From Spisula solida (lineage: Eukaryota > Mollusca > Bivalvia > Venerida > Mactridae), in the NCBI GenBank assembly GCA_947247005.1, contig OX365946.1, positions 3,046,453 to 3,110,452 on the forward strand: DNA of 64,000 nt. The letters are read 5' to 3'. How positions within the stretch are numbered: position 1 is the first letter of the stretch; every line of letters starts with the position of its first letter. Under the pieces are notes generated by a model that saw only the letters and a program-made list of their open reading frames with translations, was not told the DNA's origin and made no database searches. Made by a program: the position numbers and the translations under genes. Below, in pieces: positions 11,535-22,560 of this stretch.

Positions 11535-12110
11535 CTATCGTAAATTGTCAATGCACTGCATTAAGTTTGATACATATAGTGATACTCGTTTTAAAATAAT
11601 ATGACACTCATTTCTCATTAAATTTTCAAAATCAAAAGTATCACATCTTTCAGTATACCAACTAAAGAAGTATCGTTCTCTTATTTCAGAATATTTTGGA
11701 CATGTAAAGAATGCGTGATATTCATTTTCTAATATTAAATGATTGAAGTGAATGAAACAATATAGACATATTCTATCGGATCTTTCTATTCCATAATGTC
11801 TTCCTAGTTCAATGTTAAGTTTATGGTTTGAGCATCTGAAACGTGCGAGGGATTTCCTAAACGAGAAAGGTATATCGATGCATAGATATTTTTCAATATT
11901 CAATAAGGATTTAAACGTTACATATGTATCACATCTAGAAGAAGCTGATATTTCACTTGACCAGTTTTGCTTCATACAGTCATTTATACGTTGTTTAAAC
12001 GAAGAGATAAACATATTTAAATCACCAATATCTTGATTTATCCAAACGTAACCAAAGCCGTATTTATATAGTAGTTCTTTTATATTTGTATTATATTTGA
12101 GAAAAACCGT
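11535..12110 (-). pseudogene. LINE (non-LTR retrotransposon) ORF2 C-terminal remnant
   Basis: An open minus-strand frame of about 190 codons extends past its first ATG to about 12110. It shows the region downstream of the RT domain in many animal non-LTR elements: KYGFGYVW, then FRKSLARFRCSNHKLNIELGR, then a CLYC...ENEYHAFFTCPKY zinc-knuckle-like block. No RT or endonuclease domain is left. It is a 5'-truncated dead copy; the exact clade is not determined. Confidence 0.7.
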
Positions 12111-12114
12111 ATGA

Positions 12115-12290
12115 AATATACTCCTTTCTTATGGAAAAACAAGCTTTTTCAACCAAAGTTTGGTCAACATGTCTTGTTCCGATGTTCATGAAAATAGGCG
12201 CATTAATACCGCATTAGGATGCAAATTCCAAATATGTGTTTCATAAAGTTGTAAGTCGCAATTGCGACCTTCTCATTCTAAGCCAGCGAA
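12115..12290. repeat. MITE-like dispersed repeat (partner of 42337-42525)
   Basis: AACAAGCTTTTTCAACC...TTTGGTCAAC and GACCTTCTCATTCTAAGCCAGCG recur, partly inverted, at 42337-42525. That copy has recognisable inverted ends, so this one is a truncated or rearranged relative. Confidence 0.4.
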
Positions 12291-13407
12291 ACAATCCTTG
12301 ATTGTTTGATAAATAGTGTTTGTTGTGATATTGTGTATTGTAGTATAATGCAGTAACGGGTGATGTCCAATTCAATATAAAAGTTGCGTTTTAAATGATC
12401 GATAAATATAAAATAATGAATATACAGTATATTACAGGGGCATTATTGGTTTTGTGATCGTTTTCCTAATTAATTCAAAGACGAATTGAACATTTATGAG
12501 CATAATTATTGTTAATTAACTCAAAAGGTTAGTGTAGAAACAGTTACCGAGCTTGAAAAAATATTTCCGTAAAACGTCAAATTAGTGGTCAATATGTTAT
12601 GTTTGTGTACTAATAATGTTGGGGAATCGGAAATTTTACATTTCAGACTAATTGATCATTTAATATAATATTTATGTATCATGTTACACAAATCCAATCA
12701 TATGCACGGTTATTCTATTTCATACGTTCACTACCGGATCGGATTGGGTCCGATGTCCATTACATGTGGGTGAAGGATTGGGGATTGTTTACTAATCACA
12801 GTCCATAAAACATGTTGCATACTTGTAACCTTAAAGTCGCTCGCAATTTGCGTAGAAACACGCCAAATCTTACGACAGAAAATTAGAAAAAAGTAGAAAA
12901 AGTATCTTAGTACATGTATTTAACGAATTTGCGCAAATATTACCAACGTACACAATATTTACGAAAAACATAGAGTTACGCTAGCGTATATGATTAATAA
13001 AACAGTACCCTGTCTGAATATCCGGAACATACACTTATTAGTGATCATTTCCTAACGTTGTCAGCATTTTATATCTTTTGTCTGGAGAATAAACCTTATA
13101 CTCGTGTATTGGTTAATATGAACTTGTCCTAATGTTTTATTTCATATAAAGGAACCTCCTGTAGTGCAAAGTCTTTATCAAGTGTAACTTAGAGAGCAAC
13201 TAGGAACTCCTGAAAAGTGTTTTGTCCCTACATAACTCTTTTGCAATTTAAACCATTTTATGCTGAGATCAAGGGTTCAGTTAGTCATGGGGATTAATTC
13301 ATCCATATGCTATTGTTAGAAATGATCATATCTCAATACAGGGACATATAGTTTTAGAAAGAGTGCATGCTATATTTTTCAGTTTCTAAGAATGTCATAT
13401 TAATGTA
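12291..13407 (+). other. Upstream region of the large SRCR/sushi/VWD gene
   Basis: No coding signal is seen. This DNA directly precedes the putative signal-peptide exon and should contain its promoter, but I find no convincing TATA box or other element. A three-codon upstream reading frame (ATG TCA TAT TAA) starts at about 13392, just before the main ATG. Confidence 0.35.
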
Positions 13408-13465
13408 ATGATGCTATCGTCATTGATCATACCACTAGCTTTGACGAGTTTATGTTTACTGACAG
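13408..13465 (+). CDS. Exon 1: signal peptide
   Basis: The exon opens with two consecutive ATGs and encodes a hydrophobic leader (MMLSSLIIPLALTSLCLLT) ending at a GTAAGA donor in phase 1. The split codon with exon 2 becomes GGA (Gly). Its length and hydrophobicity fit a cleavable secretory signal. Either ATG may be used. Confidence 0.68.
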
Positions 13466-13583
13466 GTAAGAATTATGTTTATTTTTGTAAACCACATTAA
13501 TTTGAGACACGTCAAACTTGACCGACCATAGGTTCTGAGTCTCATTGTAACGTGGTCAGACAATACATAGCTTCGTTTAGGTA

Positions 13584-14539
13584 CGAGGGATGATCCATAT
13601 ATAACGAGGAAATGGTTATTATTTTGTTATTACTTAGTATTTACTAAAACTATTTTATCTGGTGGTTAATACATATATAAGGAGAAAAAGTACGAAATAG
13701 TTTCCAAATATATCGAAAAATAAATTGTTCAGAACATTTTTGCCGACCTATGAAACCGGTAGGCGGGGCAACGTCATTTATGCATCTTGTAACGTTATTC
13801 AGAATTTAACTTTGATCAATTTGAAGATCACATTCCTTAAGCCTTACTATATTAATTTTTAAAAACTTTTAAGATTATCATCCTTTAATATTTATACGTC
13901 TTCGCCAATGCCAAACAAAGTTGAAAAAATTCTCACGATAGTCATCCGTGGAAATTTCAAACAAAACATCCAACATTTTCGTGCGTAGTTCTGACGTGAC
14001 GTCACGTTACGTCCACTTTGCGTTAGATTTCTTGTCTCTCCCCAGTCCATTCGAAGCTTTTGACATGACATGATTAAGAAATGATTTATGAATATCATGC
14101 ACAATTTTATTATAACTTGTTTTCTTCAAAACTAAATATTTTATTGAAACTTTTTTGTCGTCGGTAATGTTTCTATCGCGGAACGATAACACGTGCGTGA
14201 CGTAACGAATGACAGCACAATCAGTGTTTGTCGTCATCATCAGTCAGGCGAGTCTTATGTCACCACAAGTACCAAGTGTCATCACATTGCTGTTGCTTAC
14301 ATAGAAACTGTGAGGGTTTGAATTTGCGCGAAAATGGTGAAAACTCCGAAAAATGCCCCGCCTTTGCGTATCGAGGGTTACCTTAGCAACCATAGAGTTT
14401 AGCATTGTGTCGCTGTAATCATTGAAATATAGGGAACATTGCTAATGTATGTTATAACTTTCAGCTCAAGTTTGAGTACAATTTAATATATCATAACAGA
14501 ATTATAAGCATTTTCTCGTTATATATGGATCATCCCTCG
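13584..14539. mobile_element. 956-bp mariner-type element in intron 1
   Basis: The left end CGAGGGATGATCCATATATA and the right end TATATATGGATCATCCCTCG are inverted repeats of at least 25 bp. Both are flanked by TA. Length and ends parallel the element at 6520-7467, but the terminal sequence differs (GGATGATCC versus GGGTGATCA), so it is a sister subfamily. A frame around 14007-14240 on the minus strand is open but not clearly transposase. Confidence 0.75.
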
Positions 14540-14802
14540 TATATATTGATCTCGTATTCTTGAGTATCTATAACAACTCTAGTATACCGCTTATTGGATT
14601 ATTCCATAGATAAAAGTACAACATATGCACATTTATAATCTAAATATTTACCTATACAAGTATATACGTGTACAAACTAACAGTCTCGTCTTCTGGTAGT
14701 AAACATAAAGAATAAACAAAAAGCATAAAATAATAAGATAGGGGATGAAAAAAGCCTTAAGCTCGGCTAAAATCGATTTCTTTCTTACTTATTACTTAAC
14801 AG

Positions 14803-14962
14803 GAGTATACAACCTAGACATTACTGATTTGCGTCTTGCCAATGGATTTGGACCGTCTGATGGACGTGTTGAAGTAAATGTAAATGGTGTATGGGGCACA
14901 ATTTGTGATGACAGATTCGATATGAAAGATGCTGAGGTACTGTGTCGTATGATGGGCTTGCC
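14803..14962 (+). CDS. Exon 2: SRCR domain 1, first half
   Basis: Starts in phase 1 after AACAG and ends in phase 2 at GTAAGT. It has the SRCR N-terminal signature: [28 protein letters not shown], then AEVLCRMMG. No cysteine occurs before the GRVEV strand, so this is a group A-type six-cysteine SRCR. Confidence 0.88.
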
Positions 14963-15204
14963 GTAAGTATCTTAAAAAGTTTAACTTGACTTGCTGCCTT
15001 AATGATCCATTTATGAAACAATTGTTATGTCGAAAATTATTATTTTGAACTTAATTTAGTTGTCAAACAGAAATAATAAAGATATTACATAATTCATGGT
15101 TGATTCAATATCATAATGGACCAGAAAAGGAAGCACACAATTATAAAATATCTTATCCTGTGGTATGCAACAGTAACATAATATAATTATTAATTATTCC
15201 CCGT

Positions 15205-15300
15205 GGGGTACACTGGATTAGCTCGTCTGTCCATAAACGCGTTCTGACTGTAAACACATTCCTGTGAGTGCAACCTCTTCTACGGTTTTGGCTGGATTAA
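15205..15300 (+). repeat. Possible tRNA-derived SINE head in intron 2
   Basis: GGATTAGCTCGTCTGTCC resembles a diverged A-box region, and GAGTGCAACCTC could be a decayed B box about 45 nt on. The similarity is weak and may be chance. Confidence 0.22.
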
Positions 15301-15580
15301 AAGATGTTTGTTAGATTTACTCGAATGCCCCGTTATTCTGCTACATAATATATAATATAAAGAGGACAAATCTTGTGGAATCAACACCTCGTGCAGTGTT
15401 TGTAAGGATCTTCTTCAAACTTGCTAAATTACCTCAACTTTTTTTTGTTTTTCTTTTGTACATGAAGGAAAGAATTTGATTTTAAACAAGTTTTGAATTA
15501 CAGATTGAACGATTAATTTACTAGTATCATAGTTACATACAATTTTATATTTTGTTAACTATATTTTCTTTCTATTCTAG

Positions 15581-15741
15581 GGCCTCGTGGTATTTCCCAA
15601 GGGCTTGGTATGGAAAGGGCACTGGTCCGGTGTTTGCATCAAGACTAGGTTGTTCAGGCCATGAAGCTCATATCCGAGAATGCTATTTTGAACCAGCAAG
15701 TTTTTGTGATCATTCTCAGGATGTATCCTTGATTTGTACAG
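15581..15741 (+). CDS. Exon 3: SRCR domain 1, second half
   Basis: Phase 2 in, phase 1 out (donor GTTAGA). It completes the SRCR fold: WYGKGTGPVFASRLGCSGHE, then HIRECYF, FCDHSQDVSLICTG. The four C-terminal cysteines are present. Donor GTTAGA is weaker than the usual GTAAGT in this gene. Confidence 0.87.
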
Positions 15742-16245
15742 GTTAGAGTACAATAGTCATGTACTTAAATACTAAGCGCACGCTATGCATATTCCCTAAC
15801 GTCATCAAATTAATTTCAAGCGTTCTTGCCATTGTTGTCAGACGAACAAGTTTTAAAATGAAAGCGAGTTCAAAAGATGGACTGAAGTGTAACTAAACAG
15901 TACTAGAATAAACAAATACTATTTTAAAGTTAGGTTAACCCCTTGATATGAAAGAAGAATCAGAGAAATTCCATCATAGAAGCTGGGTGTTATAAAAGGA
16001 CAAGATAAGTCGCCAGGACAGGAATTGCGAAACGAAATTGCAGTTAATAGAAATGATTTAGGAATGAACAGGGTCGCAATGTACTGACCCCACTATTCGT
16101 AATTATAATTCAGTTGAACATGTTTAAACAAAAAATATCACTGAATGTGATAAATGCTAGTACCCCCATATACTGCTCGACACAGTGACTAAGTATCAGA
16201 CGTCAAAATTATGATGATATTTATATATACCTAGTCTAGCTTTAA

Positions 16246-16748
16246 AGGTCCTGCCTCACAGATTGGGCTAAAAACTTTGTATATCGTCATTTTCCAACCT
16301 AACCACGGTTGCTCTACGAAAGAGTTTTAGCAAAAAAGCAATTTTATCCACTCTCGATGTCGCCCACTAGGTATTTTTTTCTGGAAAAAAGCGCAAAGTT
16401 TCATTCCAACATGCTTTGTTTATTATGTAATTAAATCGTGATCGAACTGTTACATCAACAAACTACCGCGTAAACACAAGTGAGGTTCTTGGGTGGTTTT
16501 TCGATTCGTTTTCATCAGATGCGAACAAATTTCAGGCAATGTAAGTAATAGTAGTGTTAATTATATAGGGTATTAATACCCTATAGAATTTTTTGTGTAA
16601 ACCTACTAGATAACTATAAAATGTCGAAGTTTCTCAAGTTATTTAAGATGTCAGTGTGGTTGTTTATGGGATATACAGACAACTATACTAAAATTACTTG
16701 ACAATTTTATTTTATTTTTGCAATATGCCAATAAGTGAGGCAGTCCCT
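16246..16748. mobile_element. 503-bp MITE with TTAA target duplication
   Basis: The ends AGGTCCTGCCTCACAGATTGG (left) and CCAATAAGTGAGGCAGTCCCT (right) are inverted repeats of about 20 bp with mismatches. Both are flanked by TTAA (16242-16245 and 16749-16752). TTAA duplication is typical of piggyBac or Kolobok-type transposases. The centre carries a perfect palindrome, TATAGGGTATTAATACCCTATA. A partial inverted copy lies at 3540-3800. It lies in intron 3. Confidence 0.72.
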
Positions 16749-17035
16749 TTAATACTGAAGAGTATTGCAAAATATAATCATTAGTTCAGACAAAGTCATA
16801 ATGAAAATATCCAAGGAGAATAACTCCCAAAACCTGATTGGACTATGAAGTGCCAAAATTCGCTTTGGTACTAATGTAAAAGTTTCTTTGAAATGTAAAC
16901 CTATAATTATAGACAGCATTTACTATAAGTGTAAGGGCCATATCTCTCCTAAAACTAATCCAAACAATGTGCGCCCACGATTTGCCAACTAGACTTGGAA
17001 CTGATCAGTCATGCAAGGTTTCGATGAAATACAAC

Positions 17036-18840
17036 CTATTGGGTAAGTGTGAGTTTTGGTGCACTTAAAAACGGTTACCCCCAGTGGCATGTGTCACTGT
17101 CCGTACCACGACGGAAGCCCCTTAGTCAACCTTCCTATGTGTATGTAGTGTCCACTTTATAGTATAATTAGGAACAAAATACAAAAACATTTGGCCACTG
17201 TGCCTTTTTTAAATCTTTATATAAATTTTGTATGTGCCATTCTGCAATTTCGTTGTCCAGCACAAGGCTGCTTTGTATCTTTCAAAATTGCACATACCCA
17301 GTGTCTGTTGTGGATTGTCCTTGTAGTGTGTGTGTTGTCCGGTTTTAGAATATAACCTACATTATGAACCAATGAAAACGCCACATTTTCGCGGTTAAAT
17401 GAAAATTTAATCATTAAAATTTTCTCTTAACAGACTTGACGACATGCGTTGGGGCTAATTTCTATCGGCCAATCAGAATGCAGAATGTTATATTCTAAGT
17501 TAGTTAGAACATATTAAGTACATTTTAATGACTAAAAAGGACTCGCTTCACTTCGCTCGCCCCGCCCTTTTTAATCATTAAAATTTACTTAATATGTTCT
17601 AACTATAACGAAAATTACTTACCAACTGGCTCTTGTTCCGTTTAAGTTTGACTGCCTTAAGCAGCAGACTTTCGGGATTGGAAGCCCGGTTTTGTATTAC
17701 ATGTACCTGTGCTAGTTTTTTATGTCGGGCATGTTCCGAGCCTTTTTGAGTGAAGTTGTATATTGTCTGTGCCATTTTGTTCTCGTGTGACCCGCAGTTT
17801 CTGTTGGGCGGTGCTACTTCCGGTCGTTCCGTATTTTGTTTAATTATTATAATATGAGCTTGTATCTGGATTTAAAGGTCAATTCCGTTTACAGTAGAGT
17901 TTTCAATTTTAAATAATCAATAATATGTCATAATTTCTCAGTATTCATTTTTATGACCGGGGCCAAAAGTTCTATAGAACTAGGAGTTATTTATTCGTAT
18001 TTGCTGGTTGTCCTCTTACTAGTTCGTCCCCGCGATTCGCATCCTACCTTTTTTGTTCATGAGTTGATGTATAGCTGTGGAGTTATGGATGTAGTGTTTT
18101 GTCCCCTGAGGTCATTTAAAGTAGTTGTAAGTCCCCTATAGGGGACTATAGGTTTCCCATCAGTCCGTCAGTTTTTGTTCTGACGGGAATTGTCGTTGCT
18201 ATGGCAACAGAAACATGGCTTTAAACCGGTAGTGGACTTCTGTATTGCTTGCAATTCTTTATGACTTGTTCATTACGTCATATCTCGATTTGTTCAATTA
18301 CGTCATTTTACTTATCAAAACTAGGCTATGGCTTTCAGATGTTTTGTGGCTGAAATCGAGCCTTTCAACGTTTCAATACTGTTACTTAACTTTTGAGAAA
18401 AAAAGGCTGCTAAAACTATGTAGTTCAGCAGATTTACTGTTGTAACTAGGTCATTCAGCGTAGTCATTCCGCCTTTTGTTTGCTGAATCTTTTCTATTCA
18501 GCTTTTAAACAGTGGGACAAGAGATGTTTAATTTTCTTGGTCGGTAGTGTGTTGGGCACTTCTTCGTTTAAGATTTCTGACAGCTAAAACTAGGCATTAT
18601 AGTCATTTTGCGGTGGAAACTGGGTCATTCAGCTAGTAATAATTTATTATACTTTTCGACAGCTTGGACTTGGACGGATCTGCGCTTGTGTAGTTGGACA
18701 TTGTGTCTTTATGTGTTTTATGTTTCCTGTGCTCGGTTGGTTCAGTTGGGTATTGTGCTTTGTGTGTTTTTAATGTGTTCTGTGTTCGGCTGGTTAAGTT
18801 GAGTGCTGCCTTCCCTGTCTGACTAAATAATAATCTTTTT
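17036..18840 (+). mobile_element. RT retroelement family, copy A (3' region only)
   Basis: A 5'-truncated copy in intron 3, beginning at CTATTGGGTAAGTGTGAG and ending at CTGTCTGACTAAATAATAATC-like sequence. It matches the non-coding 3' region of copies B (29254-30949) and C. It lacks the RT part and has only a single unit of the 295-bp repeat found twice in B and C. A foldback insertion occupies 17345-17606. It is older or of another subfamily, to judge from its divergence. Confidence 0.75.
17345..17606. mobile_element. Double-hairpin insertion inside copy A
   Basis: Copies B and C are continuous here, so about 260 bp has been inserted. It contains two foldbacks in tandem. TTAGAATATAAC at 17345 pairs with GTTATATTCTAA near 17495. 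TAGTTAGAACATATTAAGTA at 17501 pairs with TACTTAATATGTTCTAACTA near 17600, around a GC-rich loop (CTCGCTTCACTTCGCTCG). No coding capacity. Confidence 0.65.
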
Positions 18841-18879
18841 ACAGAGAAATAGTCTCGGTGAAATTTCGGCGTCCATAAT

Positions 18880-19330
18880 TGGTTTCCGATTGATAACTTC
18901 AGTTAGGAAAACATAATTATCATGATGAAACTTGCTGTGTAGGTAGCTTATATGAAAACCTTGCTTACAATTGAAAGTAGGGCCGATTGAGTTAAGGTCA
19001 ATGTCACTGTTACTTATAAAGAAACAAATGTTCCGCTCTAAGTTCAATTAGGTATGAGATATGATATAGAAAAAAAACTGGTTATTAGATTGGCGAATTC
19101 GACTGGCTGCTGAGTGGGCGGGCGGTCGTCCGCATTTGGTTTCCGATTAATAGCTTTTTAACTTCATATCCAAATAAGATAAAATGATGACACTTGCTGT
19201 GTAGGTAGCTTTTATGAACACCTTGCTTGAATGTGAGAATATCGGGTGAAGGACACTGTTACCAAAAATAGAGAAAACCCTTTCTTCTCTATAGAAAAAA
19301 ACGTCTTCGGTAATAGTCACGCTTTTAAAA
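18880..19330. repeat. Dispersed repeat, two diverged units
   Basis: Two related units (about 18880-19050 and 19130-19330) share GGTTTCCGATTRATARCTT, CTTGCTGTGTAGGTAGCTT, ACCTTGCTT and a CACTGTTAC block. A third unit lies at about 20000-20125. It is a non-coding repeat in intron 3. Confidence 0.6.
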
Positions 19331-19423
19331 ACAACCAATATGAAATTACCAGTTTACCATAACCATCGAAATTTAATACCCGCGAAAATAAGTGAGTTTG
19401 CAGTATCTTAAATTATTTTGTAG

Positions 19424-19576
19424 AATGTGGCAGACTTACTATTGTGGATGGAGATATCGTTTCTGTGTCAGAAAATAGTTCTACAGTCACTGTGGATTGC
19501 AGATTTTCCAACGTTACTGTCCAAAGTACATGCCAGAACAACAGTGATTGGACTCTGCCAATAATTCTTTGCGACA
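19424..19576 (+). CDS. Exon 4: divergent sushi/CCP-like domain 1
   Basis: A phase 1-1 exon. It has four cysteines in sushi order: ECGRL..., VTVDCRF, STCQNNSDWTLP, ILCD. The short spacing and the missing canonical G-Y after the second cysteine make it a degenerate module. Phase symmetry and the W before the last cysteine support the CCP reading. Confidence 0.75.
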
Positions 19577-19999
19577 GTAAGTTAAACAGTGCCTACTCTA
19601 GTATAGTACGGGTATATTGACACGATCATAATCTTTATGCATAAATACATCAAAAGGTGAATATATCAATTGCAATATCGATCCTTAAGATTTGTGTTTG
19701 TATTACACCCGAGCGTTTTCGTGATTCTTTACTCTCCGCTTATAAAAGCACATAACAATAATTCAGCTGTTAGAAGATTGAAGCTCTAGTTAAATTCGTC
19801 CTACTATATGCACCATCTAAACATTGTTCAAATGCCTTTCAATGGCTGATAAAAGACAACAGTATGTTTTAAATATAGCTTGCACAGTTTTTAGAGCATT
19901 GTTTCAACGAACGAAATGCCCTGTGTAGCCTTTAAAAATCCATAGTGCACTGGATGTATCAGCAGGACCAGTAATTGTTCTTAAGTTTATATATTAGTG

Positions 20000-20125
20000 T
20001 CCGCTAAATAACTTTAGCTAGTAATGATGAAGTGTGATGAAACATTTTGTGTAGGCAGCTCGTGTGAGGACCCTGCTTAGGATGGGGGTAAGGTCTTTGT
20101 TACTAAAATAGAAAATCCGTTTCTG
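20000..20125. repeat. Third unit of the dispersed repeat at 18880-19330
   Basis: It shares TAACTTTAGCTAGTAATGA, TGTGTAGGCAGCTCGTGTGA and TTTGTTACTAAAATAGAAAA with the units in the preceding intron. No coding content. Confidence 0.5.
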
Positions 20126-20239
20126 ACAACACACCGTCTTGCACCGCTCTTGCTACATGTACATGCATAGTCTGTGTTTTGTTCTAAGCGATATAATATT
20201 TTGGAAACTGGTTATTTACAGTTTATAATTGTTATACAG

Positions 20240-20393
20240 GACTCAACATAACGGATATTCGATTGGTTGACGGGGTAGGATTGTTTGACGGACGCGTGGA
20301 ATTGCTTGTTGGCGATGTATGGGGTGGTATATGCGAGTTCGACACCTTGGACACAAACGTTGGAAATACTATATGTAGCATGCTTGGAGGGTC
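20240..20393 (+). CDS. Exon 5: SRCR domain 2, first half
   Basis: Phase 1 in, phase 2 out. LNITDIRLVDGVG, FDGRVELLVGDVWGGICEF, ICSMLGG. The second G of WGG replaces the usual WGT, and the sequence between the cysteines is diverged. Confidence 0.86.
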
Positions 20394-20635
20394 GTAAGTA
20401 TACAGTTTCCACAGAACAGCAATATTTTAGTATGACGTATTTACAGTGTTTTCCTCTCAAAAGGTAAATGTTAAAGTAATTGATTACAGACCTAATTAAA
20501 GGCGACAGTGGTAGTCACGCGCTTACGATGTAATTATTTTCCTGCTACATATAATTATATTCTGTCAACTTAGTACATCAATAAAAATATGATTATGGTA
20601 TGATCATGGTTTGATTGTTTTCAGTATGTTTTTAG

Positions 20636-20796
20636 GTTTTATACATTCTATAAAGGGTCGTATAGTGTGTACTTCCAGTCAAGTAGTGTATGTTATATGA
20701 ATGATGTGCGATGCAGTCCAGAAACGGACCATATCGGTGACTGTGTATACACAAGAGCTACATCTTGTTACCACTTTGTGGCAGTACAATGTGAAG
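20636..20796 (+). CDS. Exon 6: SRCR domain 2, second half
   Basis: Phase 2 in, phase 1 out. Five cysteines are present (VCYMNDVRC, GDCVYTRATSCYHFVAVQCEG), one more than the group A pattern, and the usual G-x-GPI motif is lost (GSYSVYF). This is the most diverged C-terminal half in the gene. Confidence 0.82.
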
Positions 20797-20999
20797 GTCA
20801 GTATATCAACCATTATTTTATTTGACATGCATTGCTTGATTAAAATGGTATAGTTGTAATACACGATGGTTGATCAAACAAAGTCCATAAACTGTATCCT
20901 TAATAGAGTCTTATGAAACAATCTAACAGTAGTTACCACCGATAGATAAGCGAAGTGTCAGCCGGATAATCCATTTTTAAAAAGTGATTTTATTATAAT

Positions 21000-22220
21000 A
21001 CCTAGGTACACTTGGCATAAATTGGACAAGTGCCAAACCGACATCCTAACGTACATGATACGTTCCCGACAATCCCTTTTTAGTGTATAAATAAAGGTCA
21101 CAAGGGAAAATATCAGAAAAGGGCGGTCGTGAAGCTCAAGAACCTGTACGCTTCTAAGAAAGCCGCGTTTAATTTCCGTATCATGCGGCAGCACATTTCT
21201 CTGCAACAACAAACCATCCAACACACGTGTGGCTGGTCTGCGATTGTTGGGAGTATGTCGGCCATTTCTGTAGAAATTGGCATTCGTTCAGCTTGGCATT
21301 TACATATTGACTATTTTATACATCAAACTAACTGGAAAGAAACTGGTTTATAAAGACAATTGCGTACATTTCTACATGCGCCCATGGTGCGTGTTGCAAT
21401 GCAAACATTAAAATTTGTTATGCCTGTTGTTCTGCATTTTCTGGCCAAAATTTGGTTAAGGGTCTGTCGTATGATTGACAACGGGAATCCATGTCTCGGT
21501 GGCCATTACATTTGCAACCGTTCGACCGTTGTATTTAGAAAATGGTCAAACAGTTCACAATCAATGGCATGTGCACGTGTGTCTCAAATCAAATCAAATC
21601 AAATCAAATAAAAAATACATTGCCCAAAGCATTTTAGCATTCGTTAACACGACTAGACAGTGTTGATCGACCTATTGTTAAAACTAAATTGAACGGATTT
21701 TAAAATGTGAGATATCACTTTAAACTAATACAATAAAATGTGATATACAGTTCACGGTTTTTAAACATTTATCGGAAAAGAAAGCAAAAATTTTGTCTAT
21801 GTCTCAAAGGTCCAGTTGACAAATGAAAGGCGGGCGGTTCATGTCCCCTTCGATGTTCATAGTAAATGATATTTCAAAAAGTTATAATTGTGATGTTTAT
21901 ATTATGCAATTAAGCATATGCTAATAGTCATTTGAAATAAAATGACATATTCACATATTTATGTGTCTGTTATCTTTATGAGCATGTGGACTATCTATAT
22001 TGTGTTTGACCATGGAAAATGATAGAATATGAAAGTGATGATTCATATATATATACTTTATCTTGTCTGTACCGTAGTATTGTCATATATTGTGGGCTTT
22101 TAGAATACCTGTACTTACTGGTGTATTGGACACTAAACTCGTATTAATATATTCATGGTCACAATTCGAGTTCAAAGGTCAATATGGATAACTGTTTATA
22201 ATTGAGTTAAATCAATGCTC
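21000..22220. other. Intron 6, unassigned part
   Basis: No exon recognised. The only clear structure is a short (AAATC)n pentanucleotide run at about 21579-21610. Confidence 0.35.
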
Positions 22221-22224
22221 GTAG

Positions 22225-22560
22225 TTATTAAACATCTCACGAATAAAAATTATGAAATACGGTAAGAGGCGATATGACACATGTGCAGCAATCCTATGAA
22301 ACAGTCTGCCAGTAGAAATAAAAACATTGACTCTCCGCTGGTTTTTAAAAAAACACTAAAACCTCACCTGTTCAAAATGGCATGTCAGTTATTTTATTCA
22401 GGCTGTAACTTGTCTTCTATCATGCGATTTTGAAATAACTTGGCACATTTATCTTAGTGCTATTTGTCATCATGCCCAACATAATCTGTCCGAGGGCATG
22501 GATTTCTAGTTTTAAAAAATAAACGCAATACATGTATCTACAACAATTCTGTTGTATTAT
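22225..22560 (+). pseudogene. LINE 3'-end remnant
   Basis: In shifted frames the sequence reads NSLPVEIKTLT and FKKTLKPHLFKMA. These motifs typify the extreme C-terminus of animal non-LTR ORF2 proteins (LWNSLP...FK..LK..L). A CATGCCCAACATAATCTGTC-type 3' region follows. It is a short dead copy in intron 6. Confidence 0.5.

Noticed and set aside
14007..14240. Possible mariner transposase fragment on the minus strand
   Set aside because: The location inside a mariner-type element fits, but no helix-turn-helix or D,D,D motif could be recognised; not called as a gene.
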